From Thermus thermophilus (GTDB lineage Bacteria > Deinococcota > Deinococci > Deinococcales > Thermaceae): a stretch of DNA of 64,000 nt. Of this stretch, positions 52,082-62,559 are shown in pieces. The position numbers and the translations under genes are program-made. The stretch covers positions 1,674,001 to 1,738,000 of the forward strand of contig NZ_AP025158.1 in NCBI RefSeq assembly GCF_019974155.1. The letters run 5' to 3'. Below the pieces are notes generated by a model. That model was not told where the DNA came from. It did not search any database and worked only from the letters and a program-made list of their open reading frames with translations. How positions within the stretch are numbered: position 1 is the stretch's first letter; each line of letters opens with the position of its first letter.

Positions 52082-52444
52082 CTAAAGGAGTTCTCTCAGC
52101 TCCTTGGCCGCTTCGCGGGCCTCGAGGTGGATGAGGCCCAGGTTGGCCCCCTGGGGGGCGGCCACCGCCAAGACCCCCTTCTCCCCCGCCTCGTACACCA
52201 CCAGGTAGCCTCCCGCTCCCCGCACCACCGCCTCCTGGAAGTCCCCGAGGCGCAAGGTGGAGGCGATGCGCTTGCCGAGGCCCAAGGAGGTGGCGGCCAT
52301 GGCCGCGATGCGGGGGGCCTCGGCCTCGGGGAAGTCGTGGGCGATGGGAAGCCCGTCCTGGGAGGCCACCATCACCCCGCGGATCTCGGGTACGGCCGCC
52401 TTGAGGTTCTGGATGAGTTCCTGAAGCGCTTCTACCTTATTCAT
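52082..52444 (-). CDS. Roadblock/LC7 domain protein (CvnB/MglB-like)
   Basis: 120 aa single Roadblock domain: QELIQNLKAAVPEIRGVMVASQDGLPIAHDFPEAEAPRIAAMAATSLGLGKRIASTL, then LVVYEAGEKGVLAVAAPQGANLGLIHLEAREAAKELREL. Roadblock proteins form dimers that bind and activate small Ras-like GTPases; the GTPase gene is two genes upstream in the same operon. Confidence 0.92.
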   Translation of the reverse strand: MNKVEALQELIQNLKAAVPEIRGVMVASQDGLPIAHDFPEAEAPRIAAMAATSLGLGKRIASTLRLGDFQEAVVRGAGGYLVVYEAGEKGVLAVAAPQGANLGLIHLEAREAAKELRELL

Positions 52445-52459
52445 ATCCTCAACCTCCGC

Positions 52460-52774
52460 TTACTCCAAAGAAAGGAGAAGGTGCTCAATCCTGCCGAAGA
52501 GCCGGTAAGCCTCGCTCAAAAGCCCCTCCGCTTCTTCCCGCTTGCCTTCTTCAAAAAGCCGCACCGCCTTCTCGGTGACCTCGTGGAAGGCCTCGTGGAG
52601 GACGCCGAGCTCCTGGAACTCGGCCCTTTCCCCGTACCGCGGGGCGGCCTCCCGGTACCATCGGCCCAGGCTGCACTCCGTGGGCGCGCTCAGGGGAGGA
52701 AACTCCCCTCCTTCCAGGAAGCGGGCCACGTTTTCTAGGTACCGCATGTGGGCGAGGACGATGGCCTCAATCAT
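52460..52774 (-). CDS. Stand-alone CZB (chemoreceptor zinc-binding) domain protein
   Basis: 104 aa, just a CZB domain. The zinc ligands can be assigned: His9 (VLAHMRYLENV), Cys34 in the diagnostic TECSLGRWYREAAPRYG, His60 and His64 in VLHEAFHEVTEKAV. CZB domains are usually fused to chemoreceptors or diguanylate cyclases, where they sense zinc or HOCl through the Cys. Here it is separate and lies between the GTPase (eight-base overlap) and Roadblock genes. Confidence 0.85.
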   Translation of the reverse strand: MIEAIVLAHMRYLENVARFLEGGEFPPLSAPTECSLGRWYREAAPRYGERAEFQELGVLHEAFHEVTEKAVRLFEEGKREEAEGLLSEAYRLFGRIEHLLLSLE

Positions 52775-53286
52775 CTTTCCCCTCCTTCAGGGTGAGTTCT
52801 AAGAGCTTCTCCACGGCTCCAAAGGCCTCCTCCCGCCTCCTCGGGTCTAGGCCCACCACCCGCTCCTCGGGGAGGCGCAGGTAGAGGGCCACCTCCTCGG
52901 GCGTCCAGGCCTTGGGCAGGTCCAAGCGGGTGACCCCCACCAGGTAGGGCACGGGGTGGCGGGTGGTGAGGTGCTCCAGGATATAGCGGGCCTTGGGGAG
53001 CCCCTCGGGGCGGTCCCCGGCCACCAGGAGGAGAAGCCCCAAGGCCCCTTCCATGAGGACGTCCCACATGAAGCTGAAGCGCTCCTGCCCCGGGGTGCCG
53101 AAGAGGTGGACGGGGTAGGGCCCCACTTGGAGCACCCCAAAGTCCAGGGCCACGGTTGGTCTCCTTGCCCAGGTCTTCGCTCGCCTTGGCCTCCGTGGCG
53201 AGGAAGCCCTCCCCCAAAAGGGTCCGGGCCAGGGTGGTCTTCCCCGCGCCCACGGGGCCGGAGATCACGAGCTTTAGCGGGCCCAT
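52767..53286 (-). pseudogene. CvnD-type Ras-like GTPase (COG2229), one-base frameshift
   Basis: Frame 1 from ATG 53286 gives MGPLKLVISGPVGAGKTTLARTLLGEGFLATEAKASEDLGKET (P-loop GPVGAGKTT); the rest continues in the next frame as TVALDFGVLQVGPYPVHLFGTPGQERFSFMWDVLMEGALGLLLLVAGDRP, VTRLDLPKAW (NKxD-like) and the C-terminus. TTVA-DFG, FGTPGQ-RF-FMWD are signatures of the conservon GTPases of actinomycetes. The shift is an extra T at 53156/53157 on the plus strand (GGTTGG where GGTGG is expected). If real, the GTPase is inactive; a sequencing error is possible. Overlaps the DUF4388 gene by 13 bases. Confidence 0.8.
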
Positions 53287-53894
53287 AGGCTCCTCAGGCC
53301 CGAAAGGAGTCCCTGGAGGAGGCCCTTGTCCTTGGGCCTGGCCCCCATCTCCGCCCGCCGGACGGCCCCTAGCCCCTGGAGCTTGTAGAGGTAGAGGCGC
53401 ACCTGGTCCAGGGGGATGGAGAGGGCCTGGGCGAGCTCCCTGGCCGAGGCCCCCCGCTTGAGGTGGGGCAGGGCGAGCTGGAAGAACTCCTTGAAGCGTG
53501 GGTCCTCGGGGGAGCTCCCCGCCAGGCGGAAGCGGGCCTCGGGGGAGGGGAGGAAGGGGCGGTAATGCTCAAGCTCGTCCTGGAGCGTGGTGAGGGAGAG
53601 GAGGACCCTTTCCGTGGGCCAGTTCAGGCGCTCCTTGTGCCTGGGCCTGGCCCCGGGGTGGAACTCAAAGCTTCCCTCTTTGGCCAGGAGCAAGGCCTGC
53701 AGGGTGGCCTTGGCGCTCAAGGGGGGAAGGGGCTTGCCGTGCTGGTCAACGGAGCGGATCCGCCCGGGCTTGAGGTAGATGGTGGTGGGGGGGATCTCCT
53801 TGAGGTTCCAGACCTCCAAAGCCCCTTCTTTATGGGCGAGTAGGGAGAGGATCTCCCCCAGGGGCATGGAATCCAGGCTTCCGAATAGGGCCAT
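53274..53894 (-). CDS. DUF4388 domain protein with C-terminal helix-turn-helix
   Basis: 206 aa. N-terminal DUF4388 (about 1-100: FGSLDSMPLGEILSLLAHKEGALEVWNLKEIPPTTIYLKPGRIRSVDQHGKPLPPLSAKATLQALLLAKEGSFEF). A C-terminal winged-helix-like part follows (about 150-190: LKRGASARELAQALSIPLDQVRLYLYKLQGLGAVRRAE). DNA binding is possible. Start ATG 53894 has GGAGGAGG upstream. First gene of the operon; the gap to trmB (74 bases) contains the divergent promoters. Confidence 0.82.
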   Translation of the reverse strand: MALFGSLDSMPLGEILSLLAHKEGALEVWNLKEIPPTTIYLKPGRIRSVDQHGKPLPPLSAKATLQALLLAKEGSFEFHPGARPRHKERLNWPTERVLLSLTTLQDELEHYRPFLPSPEARFRLAGSSPEDPRFKEFFQLALPHLKRGASARELAQALSIPLDQVRLYLYKLQGLGAVRRAEMGARPKDKGLLQGLLSGLRSLWAR

Positions 53895-53968
53895 GGCAAC
53901 CTCCTCCTGAAACGCAAGGTACGCCCCCCCTTTGAAAAGGGTGTGAAGGCTCCCTATAATCCCTCCTC

Positions 53969-54805
53969 GTGCTGGTGCGCCCCGCCCTCCTGCCCGCCTG
54001 GCCCCCGGCCCTAAAGGACCTCTTCGGGCGGGAAGGCCCTTTGGTCCTGGAGATCGGCTTCGGGGACGGGCGCTTCACCGCGGAGCTTGCCAAGGAGCAC
54101 CCCGACTGGCTCGTCCTGGGGGCGGAGGTCTCGGCGGCGAGCGTCCTTAGGGCCTACCGGCGGATGAAGCGGGAGGGGGTGGAAAACGTCCGCCTCTACC
54201 ACGGGGAGGGGCCTTTCGCCCTCAGGAACCTGGTGCCCCCGGGGAGCCTCCACCGGGTCATCGTGAACTTCCCCGACCCCTGGCCCAAGAAGCGCCACCA
54301 GGAAAGGCGCCTCCTCCAGGAGGCCTTTTTCCGGAGGCTTTCCACGAGGCTTGGGGAAGGGGGGGCCCTCCTCCTCACCACGGACCACGAGGAGTATTTC
54401 GGCTTCGCCCTGGAGGAAGCGGAGCGCACCGGGCTCTACCGCATAGAGGTGGGGCCGCCCCCCGAGGCCCACCTGAAGACCAAGTACGCCCTCAAGTGGA
54501 AGGAGGTGGGAAGGACCTTCTTCCACGCGGTCTTCACCAAGGTGGCCGAGGACCCCACCCCTTGGTCCCCCATAAGGAGGTACGCCGTGGCCCACGCCCT
54601 GCTCAAAGGAGAGCTCCCGGAAACCCTTTCCCTGGAGAAGACCCCGGTGCCCGTTCCCGGGGGTGTGGCCGTCTTCTTGGAGGTGGCCCGGGGGAAGGAG
54701 GGGTTTTACGTCCTCATACCCTTTCTTGTTTTGTATTCTTCGTCCATGACCGTGGCCGACCACCTGACCCTGAACGAACTGTGGCGGAGGGTCAAGAAGG
54801 CTTGA
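53969..54805 (+). CDS. trmB: tRNA (guanine-N7-)-methyltransferase, altered C-terminus
   Basis: 278 aa. AdoMet motif [47 protein letters not shown] (the TrmB signature), [11 protein letters not shown], and [21 protein letters not shown]. It makes m7G46 in tRNA. GTG 53969 follows TATAAT by eight bases (leaderless). The last ~40 residues are outside the catalytic fold; residues 260-278 ([19 protein letters not shown]) sit behind an AT-rich, promoter-like stretch, and the TGA is supplied by the end of the adjacent IS, so the native C-terminus may differ. Confidence 0.88.
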   Translation: MLVRPALLPAWPPALKDLFGREGPLVLEIGFGDGRFTAELAKEHPDWLVLGAEVSAASVLRAYRRMKREGVENVRLYHGEGPFALRNLVPPGSLHRVIVNFPDPWPKKRHQERRLLQEAFFRRLSTRLGEGGALLLTTDHEEYFGFALEEAERTGLYRIEVGPPPEAHLKTKYALKWKEVGRTFFHAVFTKVAEDPTPWSPIRRYAVAHALLKGELPETLSLEKTPVPVPGGVAVFLEVARGKEGFYVLIPFLVLYSSSMTVADHLTLNELWRRVKKA

Positions 54806-54830
54806 TCCAGCCCCCTAAACTTAGACACTT

Positions 54831-55820
54831 TCACCCTGCCTCCCATGTGATGTCCTGTGTGCTTTGCCCCAGCGCCTCCTCCATCGCCTCCCTCGGCGTC
54901 CGATAACCGAGCCCCGAGTGCAGCCAGCTCTCGTGGTAGTAGCGTAGGCGCTCCTTCACCACCTCCTTTAGCTCCCCAAGGCTTCTGGCCTCCAAAAACT
55001 GGTCTCCTCCCTCCCCCTTGAACCGGGCAAAAAAGCTCTCCACCACAGGGTTTCCCTTAGCCCCCATCAGGCTGTAGGAAAGCCGCTGCCCGTCCCTGAG
55101 AAGAAGCGTCCCCACCCAGTCGTGGCTCAGGAAAGGTCCCCCCTGGTCATGGTGCACCAGGGCCCTGGGGAGCCTCCCCACCTGGGCCTGGAGAAAGGCC
55201 TTGGCCTCCTCCCACGCCTCCAGGGCCAGCTCCGCCGAGGGAGAAGGCCCTAAACCCCAGGCCACCACCATCCGGGTTCTGTGGGGAACGTAGCCGCCAA
55301 GGCGGCTGACCCAGGATGGGCACGAACCAGGCCTTCCCTCCCCGGTAGGGCAGGAGGGTGAAGTCGGTGTACAAGAGCTCAAAGGGCTCCGGTTCCCTCT
55401 GCCTGAGAAGGGAGGCCCTCAAGTCTGCTCTGTCCCCGGCCAGGAGGACGATCTGCAGCAGGGGGTTGGGCTTGGGCCTCCGAACGGTGCGCTTCAGGGA
55501 GAGGTGGAAGTCCTGCAGTAGGCGGTGGACCCGTTTGTGGTTGACCAGAATGCCCTTTCTGTGGAGCTCCTTGGTGACCCGGCGGTAGCCGTACTCGGGG
55601 TGCTCCAGCAAGACCTCTTCGATGGCCCCCTTGAGGCGGAGGTCTTCCTCCTCCCTTTTCCTGTCCGCCCCAAGCTAGGCTTCGCCTGACCCACCTTCTG
55701 CTTCCGGTAGTAGTACCAGGTGGCCCGAGGGATCTCCAGAGCGCTGAGGACGATGGGCAGGGGAGCCAGACCCTGGGCCAGCGCCTCGCGGGCCAGGTCG
55801 ATGCGCTCGCCCAGGGTCAT
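54831..55820 (-). pseudogene. IS3 orfB (DDE transposase), two or more frameshifts
   Basis: The catalytic parts are spread over three frames: MTLGERIDLAREALAQGLAPLPIVLSALEIPRATWYYYRKQ, then HPEYGYRRVTKELHRKGILVNHKRVHRLLQD and ELLYTDFTLLPYRGGKAWFVPIL (first D), then ALVHHDQGGPFLS (second D) and NPVVESFFARFKGEGGD (E). The reading frame is lost near 55660 and near 55310. Non-functional. Confidence 0.82.
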
Positions 55821-55839
55821 CCGCTTTACCTCCCCTGCC

Positions 55840-56171
55840 CTAGGGTCACGCGAAGCGTAGGTTCGGCTTTTTTAGGAGGGCGATCTCCACTTCCTTTTTG
55901 CCGATGAGCTGTTCCAGGTCACGGATCTTCTTCTCCAGCTCCTTCACAAGCTAGCCCTGACGGGCTGACCTTGGGTCTCGTTGGAGAAGATGGTGGCCCC
56001 CTTCTCCATGAGCTCCGCCTTCCACTTCACGATGGTGTTGGGGTGGACATTGTAGATGCGGGCGAGTTCCACCAGGCTCTTCTCCCCCTTGATGGCCTCC
56101 AGAGCTGCTTGAAACTTAACCTGTGGGGGTACCGCTTTGGGCTTCTTCACTAACCTCCCGGATGGGGTCAT
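55840..56171 (-). pseudogene. IS3 orfA (transposase HTH subunit), broken
   Basis: From ATG 56171: VPPQVKFQAALEAIKGEKSLVELARIYNVHPNTIVKWKAELMEKGATIF is the OrfA helix-turn-helix. It ends at a premature stop after QPVRASL; the leucine-zipper tail VKELEKKIRDLEQLIGKKEVEIALLKK continues in another frame to about 55850. Confidence 0.8.
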
Positions 56172-56210
56172 CCTACATCAAAGTTGGCGTCTAGTCTAGG
56201 GGGTCCACAT

Positions 56211-57382
56211 CTGAGCTCTCATCACTTTGAGGGCTGGGGCTTGACAAGGGAAGAGAAGAGGGGGGTAAGTAAGGTGTGCCGCCCACCACCCCCCTTTCCC
56301 AAGTTATCACCCTCTGGGTCCATAAGGTCTTCGCCTCCCTCAGGAAAACCATCCGCTCCAACCTCGCCCTCTTCCTGTCCACCCTCCTCACTACCCCCCT
56401 GGACCCCACCCTCTCCGACCTCGCCCGCAGAACCCCCCTCCCCACCCTGGCCCAAAGCCGCCTCAATCGCCTCTGGCGCTTCCTCCATCACCCCACCCTG
56501 CAAGACCCCTGGGCCCTCACCGAAGCCCTCCTCCCCCTCCTCGTCCCTCGTTTCCCCAAAGACCGCCCCCTCCCCCTCATCGTGGACTGGACCTTCACAG
56601 AGGACGGTAGGCACCAAGCCCTGGTGGCCGCCCTTCCCCTCAAGGGAAGGGCCCTGGTGGTGGCCTTCGCTCTTCACCCCCTCTCCCCTTTCCCCAGTCA
56701 AAACCGGGTGGAGGAGGAGTTCCTCCACCGCCTGGGCCGCGCCGTCCAGGACCTGGGATATACCCCCTCTTCCTCCTGGACCGCGGCTTTGACCGGGTCT
56801 CCCTGATGCGAAAGCTCCAGGGGTGGGGCATGGGCTTCCTCATCCGCCTGCGGCAGAACCGGGAGGTGGAACCCCAAGGGGGAAGCGCCTTCCCCTGAAG
56901 GAGGGCTACCGGCGTGTGGTCCACCCCCTGCGGGAGGAGGTCCGCCTTTTCGGACACGGTGGGGAGGGGGTAGAAGTCACCCTCCTGGTGTACCCAGGGG
57001 GTCGGGATCCCTGGTATCTGGCCTATTCGGGCCCTTTTGGGGGGGAGCCGCCCTATGGGTGGCGGATGTGGATTGAAGAGGGGTTTAGGGACCTGAAGGG
57101 GCAGGGGTTTGGGCTGGACCGCCATCGGCTGCGGACGGGGGCGAGCCTCAGGGGGTGGTTATGGCTTCTGGCCTTGGGGATGGCGCTCTTGGTCCTTCTG
57201 GGGGCGCGCTTGCAGGGCAGGGAATGGCTTCCCCGGCTTCTGGCCCATCCCGAGCGGCAAAGCCTCTTCCGTCTGGGCCGGATCGCCCTGGCCCAGGGGC
57301 CCCCGCCTTGGAGGGAAGCAGTGGTGGAGGAGCTGGTCAGGTTGCTTCAGGAACTGGGGGGAGGAAAGTGATGAGAGCTCAG
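56211..57382 (+). mobile_element. Decayed IS4-family element with perfect ends
   Basis: 1172 bases bounded by 18-bp perfect inverted repeats: CTGAGCTCTCATCACTTT (56211-56228) and AAAGTGATGAGAGCTCAG (57365-57382). The right end is 12 bases from the -35 of the 23S rRNA promoter. It abuts the IS3 element, separated by one base. Confidence 0.88.
56276..57371 (+). pseudogene. IS4-family transposase, two frameshifts
   Basis: DDE core across three frames: PLPLIVDWTFTEDGRHQAL (first D), then a shift near 56765 into LFLLDRGFDRVSLMRKLQGWGMGFLIRLRQNREVE (second D), then a second shift near 56875 into PLKEGYRRVVHPLREE, DPWYLAYSGPFGG and YGWRMWIEEGFRDLKGQGFGL (the YREK-like E). Inactive. Confidence 0.85.
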
Positions 57383-57394
57383 GCCCGGGGGATG

Positions 57395-57423
57395 TTGACA
57401 AGGAAAAGCCAGGGTGCTAACTT
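57395..57423 (+). promoter_or_regulatory. 23S rRNA operon promoter
   Basis: TTGACA (57395-57400), 17 bases, TAACTT (57418-57423). Strong consensus spacing; transcript would begin near 57430, about 75 bases before mature 23S. The 75-base leader is G-rich and should pair with the 3' side for processing. A promoter here, with no 16S gene, fits an rRNA unit transcribed on its own. Confidence 0.85.
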
Positions 57424-57504
57424 AGGGATTGCGCTGCCCTGAGGGGGGTAGCGGGGGATCTTGAAAGCTGGGGTGGATGAAGGGCTTTGAGGGTCCTTTG
57501 AGGG

Positions 57505-60389
<2,885 letters not shown>

Positions 60390-60468
60390 CATCCGCACTC
60401 ATCCCATCCCACCCCAGCAACCCCCTACCCCCCGCAGCGCGGGATTTTGAAAACCCAAAACACCAGAA

Positions 60469-60588
60469 TCCCCCGTGCCCATAGCGGCGTGGAACCACCC
60501 GTTCCCATTCCGAACACGGAAGTGAAACGCGCCAGCGCCGATGGTACTGGGCGGGCGACCGCCTGGGAGAGTAGGTCGGTGCGGGGGA
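60469..60588 (+). rRNA. rrf: 5S ribosomal RNA
   Basis: 120 nt: TCCCCCGTGCCCATAGCGGC at the start pairs with GTGCGGGGGA at the end; loop C motif CCGAACACGGAAGTG is present. It follows 23S by about 79 bases with no promoter visible. Confidence 0.96.
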
Positions 60589-60599
60589 TTTTCCCTTTC

Positions 60600-60675
<76 letters not shown>

Positions 60676-60680
60676 TCCCT

Positions 60681-60719
60681 AAACCCCCCAGGGAGTCCCC
60701 CTGGGGGGTTTCGCTTTTT
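60681..60719 (+). terminator. Terminator of the 23S-5S-tRNA-Gly unit
   Basis: Perfect 13-bp stem AAACCCCCCAGGG (60681-60693)/CCCTGGGGGGTTT (60699-60711), loop AGTCC, then TTTTT at 60715-60719. Strong intrinsic terminator. Confidence 0.93.
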
Positions 60720-60756
60720 CCCCGGCTGGGATAAGATGAGCGGCAAAGGGGGGAAG

Positions 60757-61734
60757 ATGAGGCTTTTAGACAACTACGGGCGCGTGATCAAGGACCTCCG
60801 CATCTCCGTCACCCCCCGGTGCAACCTCCACTGCCTCTACTGCCATCCCCTGGGCCTGGAGATGCGGGAGCCCCCGGGCACCCTCACCGTGGAGGAGGTG
60901 GACCACTTCCTCGAGGCCGCCTCCCTCCTCGGCCTCTCCTCCGTGCGCTTCACCGGGGGTGAGCCCCTGGTGCGGAAGGAGCTTCCCGAGATGATCGCCC
61001 GGGCCCGGGCGAAGGAAGGGGTGGAGGACGTGGCCATCACCACCAACGGCCTCCTCTTCGCCAAGCGGGCCAAGGAGCTCGTGGAGGCGGGGCTTAACCG
61101 GGTGAACATCTCCTTAGACGCCCTCACCCCCGAGGTCTTCGCCCGCATCACCCGGGGGGGGAAGGTGGAGCGGGTCCTCGAGGCCATAGAGAAGGCCCTG
61201 GAGCTCGGCCTCCACCCGGTGAAGCTCAACGCCGTGGTGATCCGGGGGATGAACGAGGAGGAGGTGGTGCCCCTGGCGGGGCTTTCCCTGGACCGACCCC
61301 TCCACGTGCGCTTCATTGAGTACATGCACCTGGACAACTCCGACCCCGAGGAGTACCGCCGCCGCTTCGTCCCCGGCAAAGAGACCCGGGCCCGGATTGA
61401 GGCGGTCTACGGCCCCCTGGAGCCCGTCCCCCACGACCCCACCTCCCCGGCCCGGGTCTTCAAGGTCCCCGGGGCCCAGGGCACGGTGGGCTTCATCAAC
61501 CCGGTGACGGAACCCTTTTGCTCCAACTGCTCCAGGCTCCGCCTCACCTCGGACAAGAAGCTCAGGCCCTGCCTCCTCACCGACCTGGAGATGGACATCG
61601 CCTGGGCCTTCGCCGCCCCCGAGCCCGTGGAGGCCCTGGTGGACGCCATCCTCATCGCCACGAACCGCAAGCCCGCCTTCGGCAACACCCTGCCCACCCT
61701 GCGCAAGCGGGTCATGCTGGGGATCGGCGGATAG
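60757..61734 (+). CDS. moaA: GTP 3',8-cyclase MoaA
   Basis: 325 aa radical SAM enzyme for the first step of molybdopterin (and tungstopterin) synthesis. First cluster CNLHCLYC (about residues 22-29), FTGGEPLVRKEL, NISLDALTPEVF, second cluster CSNCSRLRLTSDKKLRPC and the C-terminal Gly-Gly (GIGG). ATG 60757 has AAGGGGGG upstream; an in-frame ATG at 60736 is the alternative. It supports cofactor supply for enzymes such as the AOR in this window. Overlaps the transporter gene by 23 bases. Confidence 0.95.
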   Translation: MRLLDNYGRVIKDLRISVTPRCNLHCLYCHPLGLEMREPPGTLTVEEVDHFLEAASLLGLSSVRFTGGEPLVRKELPEMIARARAKEGVEDVAITTNGLLFAKRAKELVEAGLNRVNISLDALTPEVFARITRGGKVERVLEAIEKALELGLHPVKLNAVVIRGMNEEEVVPLAGLSLDRPLHVRFIEYMHLDNSDPEEYRRRFVPGKETRARIEAVYGPLEPVPHDPTSPARVFKVPGAQGTVGFINPVTEPFCSNCSRLRLTSDKKLRPCLLTDLEMDIAWAFAAPEPVEALVDAILIATNRKPAFGNTLPTLRKRVMLGIGG

Positions 61735-62542
61735 CCTGCAGGGTGGCCCCGATCACCAGAAAAGCCCCCAGGGCCCCCGTAAGGCCCATGCGCTCCCCCA
61801 GGAGGAGGAAGGCGAAGAGGGTGGCCCAGACCGGCTCCAGGGTGTAGAGGACGGCCGCCTGGGGCGCGGGGACGTGCCTCTGCCCCCAGGTCTGGAGCCA
61901 GGTGGTGAGGGCCGTGGCCACCACCCCCAGGTAGAGCACCGCTCCCCAGGGGACTTCCCAGGAAAGCCCCCCCTCCCAAAGGGCCCAGGGCCCGGCGAGG
62001 AGGGCCGTGCCCACCACCTGGACCGCGGTGAGGGGCAAGGAGGGGATGGCCTTGGCGTGGACCTCGAGGCGGACGATGTAAAGGGCATAGGTCACCGCCG
62101 TGACCAGGGTCCAGAGGTCCCCCACGTTGAAGGGAGGCTGGTTGGGATCGTAGGAGAGGAGCCCCACCCCCAAAAAGGCGAGAAGCGCCGCCACCCCCGC
62201 CCGCCCCACCCTCCTCCCGGCCAGGGAGAGGAGGAGGGGCACCAGGACCACGTTCAAGGCGGTGATGAAGGCGCTCCGGCTGGCGGAGGTGTACTGGAGG
62301 CCGATGGCCTGGCTGGCGTACCCCAGGAGGAGCCAGAAGGCGAGCTCCATCCCCGGCCCCCAAGCCCCCCTGGGAAGGCGCGCAAGCCAGGGGAGGAAGA
62401 AGAGGCTCGCCACCAGGAAGCGGAGGAAGACCAGGGCGCTTGCGGGCATGGCCTCCACGGCGCCCTTCACCACCACGAAGGTGGTGCCCCAGAGGAGGGT
62501 GAGGAGGTTCAGGGCGAGAAGGCCCAGGGCGTAGCCGCGCAT
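61712..62542 (-). CDS. EamA-family transporter (DMT superfamily)
   Basis: 276 aa with about ten hydrophobic segments in two EamA repeats: LNLLTLLWGTTFVVVKGAVEAMPASALVFLRFLVASLFF and, in the second half, VTAVTYALYIVRLEVHAK and ATALTTWLQTWGQRHVPAPQAAVLYTLEPVWATLFAFLLLGERM. An exporter of metabolites or amino acids is usual; the substrate is unknown. ATG 62542 is seven bases after TACACT (leaderless). Confidence 0.85.
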   Translation of the reverse strand: MRGYALGLLALNLLTLLWGTTFVVVKGAVEAMPASALVFLRFLVASLFFLPWLARLPRGAWGPGMELAFWLLLGYASQAIGLQYTSASRSAFITALNVVLVPLLLSLAGRRVGRAGVAALLAFLGVGLLSYDPNQPPFNVGDLWTLVTAVTYALYIVRLEVHAKAIPSLPLTAVQVVGTALLAGPWALWEGGLSWEVPWGAVLYLGVVATALTTWLQTWGQRHVPAPQAAVLYTLEPVWATLFAFLLLGERMGLTGALGAFLVIGATLQAIRRSPA

Positions 62543-62559
62543 GGCCTAAAGTGTAAGGC
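62543..62559. promoter_or_regulatory. 17-bp divergent leaderless promoter
   Basis: Between the two start codons lie 17 bases. Plus -10 TAAAGT (62547-62552) and minus -10 TACACT (62555-62550) overlap by three bases, and each is exactly seven bases from its ATG. The -35 regions must lie inside the opposing coding sequence. Confidence 0.75.

Larger units (their letters stand above)
54803..56209 (-). mobile_element. Decayed IS3-family element
   Basis: About 1.4 kb with TG...CA ends: left TGATCCAGCCCCCTAAACTT, right (read inward) TGTGGACCCCCTAGACTAGA; the ends share CCCCCTA and AGAC. Contains orfA- and orfB-type genes on the minus strand, both broken. It begins at the trmB stop codon and ends one base before the IS4-type element. 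No target duplication was found. Confidence 0.8.

Noticed and set aside
57383-57504. 16S rRNA 3' fragment or spacer tRNA upstream of 23S
   Set aside because: The 122 bases contain the promoter and leader; no anti-Shine-Dalgarno CCTCC tail or tRNA fold was seen.
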